A stretch of DNA of 8,813 nt, from positions 1 through 8,813 of the forward strand of contig JASHVB010000624.1 of the NCBI GenBank assembly GCA_030039695.1, in the 5' to 3' direction. Every line of letters starts with the position of its first letter. Within the stretch, counting starts at the first letter, position 1. Shown here piece after piece: positions 1 to 6,958 of the stretch. The DNA is from Acetobacteraceae bacterium (GTDB lineage Bacteria > Pseudomonadota > Alphaproteobacteria > Acetobacterales > Acetobacteraceae). The position numbers and the translations under genes were made by a program. A model generated the notes under the pieces. It was not told the origin of the DNA and ran no database searches. It was given only the letters and a program-made list of their open reading frames with translations.

Positions 1-1236
1 CTTAGCAGTGGCTTGACGATTCCGCTGCTGATGGCCACGGCGCTCCGCGTGCTGACGCCGCCGATCCGCATTTACGGACTCGCCATCTATGCACTCACGA
101 TCACGTTCACACCGAACATCAGTATCTCGCTTGTTGCCCTGTGGACCGACGTGATGGGTGATTGGCGTTTCGTGTTCTTGGAAGCCATCCCACTCGACAC
201 CATCGCGGCTGTGCTGGTCTGGTACGGTTTACCCCAGGACCCGCCGCACTATGAGCGGCTTCGGCAGTTCGACTGGCGGGGAGCGCTGCTAATGCTGGTG
301 GGCTCGGGCGCACTGACCACCCTGATGCTGCAGGGCGATCACGACGACTGGTTCAACTCACCAACAATCTGCGTCCTCGCGCTCACGAGCCTGGTTGCCT
401 ATCCTTTGTTGATTCTCAACGAGTGGTTCCATCCGTTGCCGCTGCTTAAGATCCAGATGCTGGGCCGGCGCAACCTGGCGTTCGGCGTCATCGGCCTCAC
501 ACTCTTTCTGACTATCAGCCTGTCGTCGTCAGAGGTGCCGCAGGAGTTTCTCGCCACAGTCCAGAACTACCGGCCCCTACAGGCGCAGGGGATCGATACC
601 GTGCTTTCGCTTGGTCAGTTCGTACTATTGCCGGCGGTGGCATTCGTGCTTGACCACAAACGGATCGATGCGCGCGCCGTGATGCTCGGCGGCCTTGCCC
701 TGGTGATGGCGGCCTGTCTGGGGTGTGCACGCGTCAACGCGTCCTGGGAGCGGGACCAGTTTTACCTCTGGCAATACCTGCAGATGATCGGTCAGCCGAT
801 GATCGCGGTCCCGATGCTGATGTTCGCGACGAACGCAGTGCGGGGGCCGGAGGAAGGTCCGTTCGCCGCAGCGCTGGTCAATGGGGTCCGCGGTCTGGCC
901 GATCCTGCCGGCACCTGGCTCATCGCCCTCGTCGCGCGATGGCGTGGCGCGCTTCATTCGGACCGGCTGGTGGATCAGGCCGGTCAAAGCTGGTTTCGCA
1001 CGATCCAGGCTCAAAGCCTGCTGCCGCAAAGCCCTGCGCCGCTACTGCCGAATGGCCAACCCGGCGCGAGCGGCAGTCTGGAGCGATTTGCGCAAATGCT
1101 GGAGCAGCAGGCGAGCGTACTGACCACCGCCGACACGTTCCTGATCATGGCTGCACTTTGCATCATTTTCATGCTTGTCGTGCTGGTGCTGCCCGTCCGG
1201 ACCTACCCCCCGCGCATCCTGTTCTCGAAGAAGTAG
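1..1236 (+). CDS. DHA2-type MFS efflux transporter, 5' end outside window
   Basis: Inner-membrane proton-driven exporter of the EmrB/QacA-like (DHA2) major facilitator group, probably expelling drugs or toxic small molecules. The frame is open from base 1 and gives 411 residues, so the first TTG (base 13) is not the real start. Relatives run to about 510-550 residues, so roughly the first 100-130 are missing. The visible part has many hydrophobic helices, a WRFVF loop near residue 57 that matches the conserved WRW.F of this group, the segment QMIGQPM, and the stretch RWRGALHSDR followed by VDQAG, which is typical of the MFS subgroup paired with HlyD proteins. The last helix (about residues 379-400) is followed by a short basic tail. 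The downstream gene starts after 6 bases, so the two are an operon. The usual GP.lGG signature (motif C) is not seen; TFTPNISISLVALW occupies that place. Family assignment is secure; the substrate is unknown. Confidence 0.9.
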   Translation, partial: LSSGLTIPLLMATALRVLTPPIRIYGLAIYALTITFTPNISISLVALWTDVMGDWRFVFLEAIPLDTIAAVLVWYGLPQDPPHYERLRQFDWRGALLMLVGSGALTTLMLQGDHDDWFNSPTICVLALTSLVAYPLLILNEWFHPLPLLKIQMLGRRNLAFGVIGLTLFLTISLSSSEVPQEFLATVQNYRPLQAQGIDTVLSLGQFVLLPAVAFVLDHKRIDARAVMLGGLALVMAACLGCARVNASWERDQFYLWQYLQMIGQPMIAVPMLMFATNAVRGPEEGPFAAALVNGVRGLADPAGTWLIALVARWRGALHSDRLVDQAGQSWFRTIQAQSLLPQSPAPLLPNGQPGASGSLERFAQMLEQQASVLTTADTFLIMAALCIIFMLVVLVLPVRTYPPRILFSKK

Positions 1237-1242
1237 GCCTCC

Positions 1243-2469
1243 ATGCTCGCCGACGACACTGCACTGCATCCAGCTTCCAATCCCGCGGCCCCGGAACGGT
1301 TGTCGCGGCCATACGAGAAGACGACGCTCGCCCAGCGTTCCTCGCGCTGGGCCGGGGTTGCCGCTCGCTGGCCCTGGGCTGTCGCCGCCATGGTCGTCGT
1401 GGGTTTTGCCGTGGTCGGTGCGTGGCACATCTATGCTCCCGAGCCTAACGTTTGGACCGACGACGCGTATGTACGGGTGCACTACGCCACGATCGCACCA
1501 CGGGTTGCCGGTCAGGTCGTCGCGGTCGGGGTTGACAACAACGATATCGTCAAAGCCGGCGCGGTTCTGGCCGAACTCGATGACCGTGACTATCGCACGG
1601 CCGTGGCCTCGGCCGAGGCCATGTATGCCCGAGATCAGGCCTTGGTCGGAACCGCGGCCGCGGCCGTTTCGCGCCAAGCGGCCGTGATCGACCAGGCCAA
1701 AACGCGGGTGACGGCAGCCGCGGCACAACTCAGCTTCGCGCAGACCGAAGCTTGGCGCTACACCCGTCTCGCCTCGTCCGGGGCTGGTACAATCGAGGAA
1801 AAGCAGCAGAGAGATACCGCGTTGCTTGCGGACAAGGCCGCCCTCGACGGCGCCCAGGCCGATCTGAACGCGTCCCAGACCGAGTTGCAGGTCCTGCAGG
1901 CACAGGAAGCGGCGGCCAAGGCGACGGTTTTCGCGGATGCGGCCCGGCTGCGGCAAGCCAAACTGAACCTGTCCTATACCAGGATCCGCGCTCCGGTCGA
2001 CGGAATGATCGCAGAACGCAGCGTTCAGGTGGGCAACTACGTGAGCCCTGGCGCCGCCCTGATGGCTGTCGTGCCGCTCGCGCAGGCTTACATCGTGGCG
2101 AACTACCGCGAGGTGGCTCTCCAACACGTTCGAGCCGGCCAGCCTGTCCAGATTCACGTCGATGCCTACAATATCGATCTGAAGGGGACCGTGGCGGGCG
2201 TTCCCGCCGCGACCGGCATGACATTCGCGACACTGGAGCCTGAGGACGCCACCGGTAACTTCACCAAGATCGTGCAGCGCTTGCCGGTGCGGATCATCGT
2301 GGCGCCGAACCAGCCGCTTGCCCGGTTGCTGCGGGTTGGCATGTCTGTCGAGACGACCATTCATACCGGGCTTGCCGATGTCGTGGCCGCGTATCGCGGC
2401 TCCGGCAAGAACGGGACCGCCGTCTCTGCGTCGGCACGATTGGCCGCGGAGAGCGCGCTGTCAGGTTAA
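1243..2469 (+). CDS. HlyD/EmrA-family membrane fusion (periplasmic adaptor) protein
   Basis: Periplasmic adaptor that links the upstream MFS exporter to an outer-membrane channel; 408 residues, normal for EmrA-like proteins. Seen in order: a cytoplasmic N-terminus (1-42), one membrane anchor (about 43-65), the first half of a lipoyl-like domain with WTDDAYVRVH (71-80) and IAPRVAGQV (84-92), a long Ala/Gln-rich coiled-coil hairpin (about 118-245), the second lipoyl half beginning YTRIRAPVDG (245-254), and a beta-barrel region with ANYRE (286-290) and ATGNFTKIVQR (336-346), which are hallmarks of EmrA relatives. The ATG follows the MFS stop by 6 bases. Its ribosome site is weak (AGG about 5 bases upstream, overlapping the stop), so translation probably depends on coupling. 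No outer-membrane factor gene is visible next to it. Family very sure; substrate unknown. Confidence 0.95.
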   Translation: MLADDTALHPASNPAAPERLSRPYEKTTLAQRSSRWAGVAARWPWAVAAMVVVGFAVVGAWHIYAPEPNVWTDDAYVRVHYATIAPRVAGQVVAVGVDNNDIVKAGAVLAELDDRDYRTAVASAEAMYARDQALVGTAAAAVSRQAAVIDQAKTRVTAAAAQLSFAQTEAWRYTRLASSGAGTIEEKQQRDTALLADKAALDGAQADLNASQTELQVLQAQEAAAKATVFADAARLRQAKLNLSYTRIRAPVDGMIAERSVQVGNYVSPGAALMAVVPLAQAYIVANYREVALQHVRAGQPVQIHVDAYNIDLKGTVAGVPAATGMTFATLEPEDATGNFTKIVQRLPVRIIVAPNQPLARLLRVGMSVETTIHTGLADVVAAYRGSGKNGTAVSASARLAAESALSG

Positions 2470-2895
2470 CGTCGCACGTGAAGCGAGGCGCCAAGGGTGG
2501 TCCAGCCGGGCTGCTCGCGCTGCGCCCCGGCGGATGCACCCGCCGGCAGCCGCCACCCGTTCAAGGCTGGGTCCTGACCACGACCTCACTCCGCTCGGGT
2601 CGGGCCGAAGCAGGGCGACCTTGATCCAGTCGGGCAGATCGTAGTCCGCGGATGGCTTGCACAGATCGGCCTTTGGCGCGTCGATCTCCAACAGTGGCTG
2701 CCCATCGGAATGATCAGCGATGACGATGAATGGGAGGACCGGCTCGCGCGGCGCAACCGGAAACGCCGACGCGAGGCCGTGGCGGGCACGCCACGAGGCG
2801 TTTATCGCCACCCTGTTTCGCGTGCGTGATGAGCACCGCCGACGTTGATAGGCACCATGAAGCTTGATCCGCGCACGCAAGGCCCGCGATCGCAC
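2461..2895 (-). pseudogene. Possible hypothetical protein or gene remnant
   Basis: Open frame of 144 codons from ATG at 2895, or about 116 codons from GTG at 2811. I do not recognise it. Only the middle part (about 2590-2811) looks coding: it reads PREPVLPFIVIADHSDGQ and then SADYDLPDWIKVALLRPD, a balanced composition with mostly G/C third positions. The overlapping plus-strand frame is Arg-rich and has no usable start. The last 40 or so residues are Arg/Ala-rich and run into the 3' end of the membrane fusion gene by 9 bases, as if the true end were lost by a frameshift or deletion. No Shine-Dalgarno precedes ATG 2895; an AGG lies directly before GTG 2811. It could be a small real gene, a fragment, or chance. 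Confidence 0.3.
2527..2546. repeat. Perfect GC hairpin after the efflux operon
   Basis: CCGGCGG and CCGCCGG flank a 6-base loop (7-bp perfect stem), 57 bases after the membrane fusion stop. No T-run follows on either strand, so it is not a classical intrinsic terminator. It could slow exonucleases or assist termination in this convergent region. Confidence 0.45.
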
Positions 2896-3077
2896 GCTCT
2901 GCCGGCTGTCCCCTCGCGCGCCGAGCGGGCTGCTATGCCGCTACCGCGTGCAGTTCGCAGATCAGTTCATCGAGCACCGAACGCAACGCCGCTGGCGGGT
3001 GAGGTATCGCCGGTGAGGCATCATCCTCGACACCAGCCATGGCGCGCGCAGTGAGTGCTGTCGGTGCGGCGATGTGG

Positions 3078-3107
3078 GCCGCCGGCGCGGATGCGCCGGC
3101 CGGCGGC
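3078..3107. repeat. Strong GC-rich hairpin in the convergent gap
   Basis: Perfect 8-bp stem GCCGGCGC / GCGCCGGC (3081-3088 and 3093-3100) with loop GGAT. A further GCC/GGC pairing (3078-3080 with 3105-3107) lies across a 4-base bulge. It sits 113 bases downstream of the stop of the 625-residue gene as read on the minus strand. No T-tract follows, so it is more like a REP-type palindrome or an mRNA 3' stabiliser than a terminator. Confidence 0.4.
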
Positions 3108-3219
3108 GTGCCATCGGCGGGCTGGATCGGATCAGCGCGATGACGCGATCGGTGAAACCGCAACGCTCCTGGTCCTGAATGCATGGCCGGCGTTTAGCAC
3201 TCGCCGTCTTGCGGACCGG

Positions 3220-5097
3220 CTAAAATCCAAACATGTGATCGAGCGAGAAACTACCGGCCGCATCCATCAGGCCATGGTAGCCGAATAAACGGCAAGTCGT
3301 GTCACGCACCAGCACATAGCCGTCGCCACCAGCCTGGCGCACCACCGGGGCGGGAAACAGACGGTGCGGCCACACGGTGGTTGAGCCGGAACATGCGATC
3401 GCGATACCTTCTTCGGCGATCAGCGTGCCCGCGCCGGAATGCAATTGCAGCACCGTGTCCGATCGCGCGTGCCATGGCGCCGAGGCTGGGTAGATCAGTA
3501 TGCCGAAGCTGTCGCGCCGCGCATCCCCGAGTTTCAGGAACAATCGCGTGGACAGCCCCGGCGGCGGGCCGGAATAGGATTGCGGCTCGTCGCGGTAGGT
3601 CATGATGGTATTAAAGATATGCGCGCCGAAGCTGGATTCGGCCGCGTGGCCGTTCTGTCTGTCCTCGTAACGGAACAACGCGTGCAGCCAGCCGTCGGCG
3701 GCGCCGCCGTCGCGAAAGTCATAGACCAGCTCGGCGTGGCCCTCGTCGATGTCTACGTCATCGAAATCCACGGCAACGCCGTGGCCGCGCGGCAGGCAGC
3801 CGAGGAATCGCTCGGCCACCTTGCGCCCCTCGGTGTCGAACATGTCCAGGCGCACCGGCAGCGTCGCCTGGCTCTCCGCCATCGGCGTCGGCTGCACAAT
3901 GCTGCGGAAGCGCGTGCGCGGCAGAATCGGGAAGGGCAGCAAATAGCCGCGGCCCAGCGTCTCCGGTAACGACGGTATGGCAGGATCCGAACGCAAATCG
4001 GCGCGTTCGACGTTGACGTGTGCGATACGGGTACGTTCGGCGCGCTGCACTTCATAGCGCGGCCGCACGAGGTGGCGGCCGGCGCGCAGCTCGATCTGCG
4101 CTGGCCAGCGCACGTCGGGCAGCAATTCCGCCACATCGACCGCGACGCTGGCAAACGGCGCAATCGATTTCGCCAACGGTACCGGCTTATCCGCTCCCAT
4201 CCTGTCCAATGCCAGCTCGCCGCCACCAATCCTCGCAGCGTGACTGTTCTGCACCCACAGCACCACACGTTCGTCCTCACGTGGCGCCGGCAAGCCCGCG
4301 TAACGATCGGAGGGCCAGGCATTCGCATCATGCGTACACGACAGGCTCGCGCCGTTGTCAGACGCGTAGGTATCGAGCGCATATTTCACCACGTCGTGCC
4401 CGGTGGCGCCAATCGCGTGGATAAACAACTGCCCGGTGAATTCATCCAGGCCAAAGCGTTCCCGCACGTCACGGCTGTCGATTGAAAAACCACCGGGTCC
4501 GGCGGGCAAGTCCCGCTCCCAAGTGGCGAGCACGTCGCCGTCGGCACCGAACAAGCGAAGCCACAGGCGAATGCCGGGCGCGCCATAAGCCGCCCAGTAA
4601 TTTGCCGACACCAGGCGAGTGGACAATCCATTCTCGTCCCGAAAGAAGGCAAAGTTCGTCGCGAAATTCAGCTTGTCCAGATAGCGTGCGCGGTTGGTCA
4701 GAAGCGCATCGGGCAGTTTCGCTTCGTCCAGCGTCCGCACTGCAGCACCGCGCGGCACCAGATGCGAGATGCGCGCAGCAATACGCTCGGCGTCGAACGC
4801 AGCGATCAGCACGCTGCGCACGCCACTGGCGGGCAGCTCGGTCAGCGGCTGGGCCACCATCCCGGCACGCGTCGTACCAACCGACGTCACATCGTGCGCG
4901 AACAGGGACGCCGGATGCGGCAGTCCGGGATGCAGGCAGACCACGGCCTCGGCGATGCCGTCGGGATCGCACAACGCGACCGGCGGCGCCAGGCGGGCGT
5001 AAAGCCGCGCCATCGCCTCGGCGGCCAGCGGATGCGCCAGTGCCTTATAGGTGACGTTGCCCCCGGAACGGTTGTCGAAGGTCTGGATCGGCAGCAC
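3220..5097 (-). CDS. Unrecognised conserved-looking 625-residue protein, coupled to ELM1
   Basis: I cannot name this protein. The start is GTG at 5097, chosen because GGGAG lies 7 bases upstream and the preceding ELM1 stop is only 2 bases away; the frame is long and well balanced. There is no signal peptide and no membrane segment, so it is probably cytoplasmic. Residues 1-130 look alpha/beta, starting with FDNRSGGNV and including a hydrophobic strand VLIAAFDAERIAARI near 96-110. The rest is rich in beta strands and seems to be built of similar modules at about 163-245, 277-349, 399-478 and 515-610, each with a strand, a turn such as GADGDVL or TEGRKV, a PxG turn, a D-rich V.D or IDS strand, and a final aromatic strand. 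Other marks are WVQNSHA (281-287), GRGYLLPFPILP (382-393) and the end LDHMFGF. It may be an adaptor or a carbohydrate-related partner of ELM1. That it is a real gene is near certain; its function is unknown. Confidence 0.85.
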   Translation of the reverse strand: MLPIQTFDNRSGGNVTYKALAHPLAAEAMARLYARLAPPVALCDPDGIAEAVVCLHPGLPHPASLFAHDVTSVGTTRAGMVAQPLTELPASGVRSVLIAAFDAERIAARISHLVPRGAAVRTLDEAKLPDALLTNRARYLDKLNFATNFAFFRDENGLSTRLVSANYWAAYGAPGIRLWLRLFGADGDVLATWERDLPAGPGGFSIDSRDVRERFGLDEFTGQLFIHAIGATGHDVVKYALDTYASDNGASLSCTHDANAWPSDRYAGLPAPREDERVVLWVQNSHAARIGGGELALDRMGADKPVPLAKSIAPFASVAVDVAELLPDVRWPAQIELRAGRHLVRPRYEVQRAERTRIAHVNVERADLRSDPAIPSLPETLGRGYLLPFPILPRTRFRSIVQPTPMAESQATLPVRLDMFDTEGRKVAERFLGCLPRGHGVAVDFDDVDIDEGHAELVYDFRDGGAADGWLHALFRYEDRQNGHAAESSFGAHIFNTIMTYRDEPQSYSGPPPGLSTRLFLKLGDARRDSFGILIYPASAPWHARSDTVLQLHSGAGTLIAEEGIAIACSGSTTVWPHRLFPAPVVRQAGGDGYVLVRDTTCRLFGYHGLMDAAGSFSLDHMFGF

Positions 5098-5099
5098 GT

Positions 5100-6038
5100 C
5101 TAGACTCCCAGCCGCCGTCGCAATTCGGCGCCTGCGAGCGGCGTGTCATTCAGTGGCACCGCGTTCCACGTTTCGAGCCGGCCGGCAAACATGCGCATCC
5201 GGCCTTCGCAGAGCAACGCGCGGTGAAACGCCTCTATGCGCCGCGAGCGGCCAGGCAGCTCGGCCAGCAGCACGGGTGCCTGGGTCGCCACCGCTTCCGA
5301 CACCATCGATACGCTGTCCATCGTCACCACGATCGCATCCGCCAGGGCCAGCATTCCGAAATACGGATTCTCACCGCTGCCATCCCACACGAAGCCGTCG
5401 AGCGGCGCCAGCGTCTCGGTCAGCACGCGCGTCACGGCCGGGTCGGTGCGGCGAGACGGCGTCACCATCACGCCGGTTCCGTCGCGCTGCATCATCGCCG
5501 CGACATCGCCCGCCAGCCGTGCGCCAACTGCGGCGTCGAGCCGAAAACGGCCATTGCTGCCGCCAACCAAAACCGCGACCAAAGGCCGCGGCAGATGCGC
5601 GAAGCGGTCGCGCCACGCGTCGGCCGCCGCGGAAAGCCGCTCCGGCGTCACGCGGTGCAGCGCCGTGCGCGTAACGACGACGTTCGGCCCGGTCAGCTGG
5701 TCGTGCCGGTTCACGATGATCAGGTCGAAGCGGCCGGGGTTCATCCGCGGGTGCTGGACCTGCACCACCGATCGGCTGCCGCGCCGCAGCGCCGCACCGA
5801 CCACCGCCGCCATGCCGCCGCAGCCGATCAGCAAAGGCGGCACCGGCGCGCGCACCGCCTCCGCCACTGCTGCCAGCGGCTTCGGCCAGAGCTTCGCTGC
5901 GAACCATTTCCACGGCGCCGGTGGCGCAAGCACACGCAGCTCAGGGTTGAGGCCAGCGGCTTCAGCCAGCCCGATCGCCTGGGCCTGCAGACCGGCCAGG
6001 CCCTCGCTCAGAATCCAGGATGCCGCCACTTGCTCCAT
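5100..6038 (-). CDS. Mitochondrial fission ELM1 family protein (DUF1022)
   Basis: Bacterial member of the ELM1/DUF1022 family, 312 residues, close to usual length. In plants ELM1 recruits the fission dynamin to mitochondria; in bacteria the role is unproven, and the fold is thought to resemble GT-B glycosyltransferases. Seen: N-terminal WILSEGLAGLQAQAIGLAEA (8-27, family WvLtDGraG..nQ), PWKW (42-45), VVQVQHPR (91-98), FDLIIVNRHDQLTGPNVV (104-121), VAVLVGGSNGRF (154-165), TPSRRT (193-198), GENPYFGML (222-230) and VTMDSVSMVSEA (238-249), all conserved family motifs in the right order. The family's DGR near the start reads SEG here. The ATG lies 49 bases after the sodB stop, with a hairpin between; the best SD (GAGG) is in the loop, 13 bases away. 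No signal peptide. Family sure; cellular role inferred only. Confidence 0.93.
   Translation of the reverse strand: MEQVAASWILSEGLAGLQAQAIGLAEAAGLNPELRVLAPPAPWKWFAAKLWPKPLAAVAEAVRAPVPPLLIGCGGMAAVVGAALRRGSRSVVQVQHPRMNPGRFDLIIVNRHDQLTGPNVVVTRTALHRVTPERLSAAADAWRDRFAHLPRPLVAVLVGGSNGRFRLDAAVGARLAGDVAAMMQRDGTGVMVTPSRRTDPAVTRVLTETLAPLDGFVWDGSGENPYFGMLALADAIVVTMDSVSMVSEAVATQAPVLLAELPGRSRRIEAFHRALLCEGRMRMFAGRLETWNAVPLNDTPLAGAELRRRLGV
5105..5109 (-). promoter_or_regulatory. Ribosome binding site deciding the GTG start
   Basis: On the minus strand GGGAG is followed by 7 bases and then GTG at 5097. The site lies inside the last codons of the ELM1 gene, whose TAG falls between it and the GTG. This supports GTG as the start and translational coupling of the two genes. 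Confidence 0.7.
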
Positions 6039-6040
6039 GC

Positions 6041-6062
6041 GCGGGGCTTTTCCTCGCCCCGC
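6041..6062 (-). promoter_or_regulatory. Hairpin just upstream of the ELM1 start
   Basis: Perfect 7-bp stem GCGGGGC / GCCCCGC with loop GAGGAAAA as read on the minus strand, ending 2 bases before the ELM1 ATG. The loop holds the only SD-like sequence (GAGG). No U-run follows, so it is not a good terminator. It may modulate ELM1 translation or stabilise the 3' end of sodB mRNA. Confidence 0.5.
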
Positions 6063-6087
6063 CGCATGGCGTCAATGCAGGCCCCGC

Positions 6088-6681
6088 TCAGAGCTGCGTA
6101 GCCGCGTACTCGTAGTTCGCCAGGTGATCCAGCCAGTTCTGCAGATAATCGGGGCGGACATTGCGGAAATCGAGGTAGTAGCTGTGCTCCCAGACGTCGC
6201 AGCCAAGCAGCACCTTGCCTTCGCCGGTCGCCAGCGGGTTGGAGCCGTTCGGCGTCTTGGTCACCTTCAGCTTGCCGTCCGGCGCCAGCACCAGCCAGGC
6301 CCAACCGGAGCCGAACTGGCTCACCCCGGCGGCCTTGAATTCGTCTTTGAACTTCGCGACACCGCCCAGGTCGGAATTGATCTTCGCTTCCAGCTTGCCG
6401 GGGATGCCACCGCCCGAGGGGCTCATGCACTGCCAGAAGATGATATGGTTCCAGTGCTGACCAGCGTTGTTGAACACCGGTCCGCCTGCGGCGGCCGTGG
6501 ACTTCACGATGTCATCGAGTGACTTGCCCTGAAGCGACGCATCCTTCTCGACGAATCCGTTCAGTGCCGTGACATACGCCTGATGGTGCTTGCCGTGATG
6601 CAGTTCCAGCGTCTCCTGGCACATCTTGCGGGCCGCGAGCGCGTTGGTCGAATAGGGCAGTTTGGGGAGTTCGAAAGCCAT
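6088..6681 (-). CDS. sodB: Superoxide dismutase, Fe type (SodB)
   Basis: Converts superoxide to hydrogen peroxide and oxygen in the cytoplasm; 197 residues, normal for the Fe/Mn family. Metal ligands by alignment from memory with E. coli SodB: His28 (in LELHHGKHH), His79 (in QHWNH), and Asp162 and His166 (in DVWEHSYY). Substrate-gate residues Tyr36 and the FGSGWAWL stretch (123-130) are present. The outer-sphere glutamine is at 75 (NNAGQ), the Fe-SOD position, while the Mn-SOD position (in TPNGSNPL) is Gly146, which favours Fe or cambialistic use. His76 sits where E. coli SodB has Val. The ATG is fixed by GGAGGA 6 bases upstream and by the family start AFELPKLPY. No signal peptide. It is first in a minus-strand cluster with ELM1 and the 625-residue gene. 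Confidence 0.97.
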   Translation of the reverse strand: MAFELPKLPYSTNALAARKMCQETLELHHGKHHQAYVTALNGFVEKDASLQGKSLDDIVKSTAAAGGPVFNNAGQHWNHIIFWQCMSPSGGGIPGKLEAKINSDLGGVAKFKDEFKAAGVSQFGSGWAWLVLAPDGKLKVTKTPNGSNPLATGEGKVLLGCDVWEHSYYLDFRNVRPDYLQNWLDHLANYEYAATQL

Positions 6682-6687
6682 GGAGCA

Positions 6688-6693
6688 TCCTCC
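6688..6693 (-). promoter_or_regulatory. Ribosome binding site of sodB
   Basis: GGAGGA on the minus strand, 6 bases before the sodB ATG. It is by far the strongest SD in the window and fits a highly expressed gene. Confidence 0.85.
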
Positions 6694-6736
6694 GCAGGTT
6701 GCTGGTGCAGCGACGGTGTTCGACAGGAGCCACGGT

Positions 6737-6765
6737 TAGCTATGACCCGCCCGCCGGGGCGTCAA
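6737..6765 (-). promoter_or_regulatory. Candidate sodB promoter
   Basis: On the minus strand TTGACG (6765-6760), a 17-base spacer and TAGCTA (6742-6737) give a sigma70-like arrangement about 55 bases before the sodB ATG. The -35 matches consensus at 5 of 6 positions; the -10 is poor (TA only), which is common in GC-rich alphaproteobacteria. No clear Fur box is seen. Confidence 0.4.
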
Positions 6766-6848
6766 GGCGCGGAAGAGAGGGGCTTTGCCCCGACGCCCAC
6801 CGACCAGCTGCGCCGCATAAAACCTCGCCAACGACGTTGCGCTTGGAG

Positions 6849-6933
6849 CCGTTTGTTTGGCTGACTGCAAAGCCGCGGATCACTGTGGCGATGCCGCGGT
6901 GATCCACGCCTTTGCGTTCGGCCAAACAAATGG
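6849..6933 (+). repeat. Long imperfect hairpin, 41-bp arms and 3-base loop
   Basis: Arms 6849-6889 and 6893-6933 are inverted copies matching at 33 of 41 positions around the loop GAT. Of the 8 mismatches, 5 are G-U wobbles when transcribed as the + strand, leaving 3 true mismatches; on the minus strand RNA only 1 would wobble. The inner part (GTGGATCACCGCGG... with its inverse) resembles the GTGGATCACC-type palindromes scattered in alphaproteobacterial genomes. It lies between sodB and the NDUFAF6-like gene and could be a REP/MITE-type repeat, an mRNA leader structure or a small RNA. Confidence 0.7.
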
Positions 6934-6939
6934 ATTGCG

Positions 6940-6958
6940 CCGGCAAAGTCTTTGCCGG
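6940..6958. repeat. 19-base palindrome in the divergent region
   Basis: CCGGCAAAG, one central T, then CTTTGCCGG: a perfect 9-bp odd-centred palindrome 6 bases after the long hairpin. It shares the CAAAG core with the neighbouring inverted repeats. Its symmetry would suit a dimeric regulator, but with a one-base centre it fits cruciform DNA or an operator better than an RNA hairpin. Confidence 0.55.

Larger units (their letters stand above)
2470..3219. other. Convergent gap of about 750 bases, no convincing complete gene
   Basis: This stretch lies between the stop of the membrane fusion gene (+) and the stop of the 625-residue protein gene (-). I see no tRNA, no recognisable transposase and no U-tract terminator. 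It holds two perfect or near-perfect GC hairpins (2527-2546 and 3078-3107) and two minus-strand reading frames that look partly coding: one around 2575-2811, and one ending at 2933 (ATG at 3184, or a shorter 35-residue version from ATG at 3040, with a plausible amphipathic end LRSVLDELICELHAV). They could be decayed pieces of a lost gene. The gap sits where the efflux operon meets the conserved block, so it may be an insertion or deletion scar, but nothing proves this. Confidence 0.5.

Noticed and set aside
13..15. TTG at base 13 as start of the MFS gene
   Set aside because: The frame is open to base 1, and the first transporter helices are missing, so the gene is cut by the window edge.
1042..2364. 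Long minus-strand open frame (440 codons) across the efflux genes
   Set aside because: It is antisense to the well-supported MFS and membrane fusion genes, is rich in Arg, Gly and His, and shows no family motif; a GC-rich shadow.
2527..2546. Intrinsic terminator of the efflux operon
   Set aside because: The stem is good but there is no T-run on either strand; kept only as a hairpin.
2845..3054. Small plus-strand gene in the convergent gap
   Set aside because: The 69-codon frame is rich in Arg, Pro and Ala, has no SD and no coding-like pattern.
5236..6522. Long plus-strand open frame (428 codons) across ELM1 and sodB
   Set aside because: It lies opposite two genes with clear conserved motifs and has the Arg/Ser/Pro/Ala-rich composition of a shadow frame.
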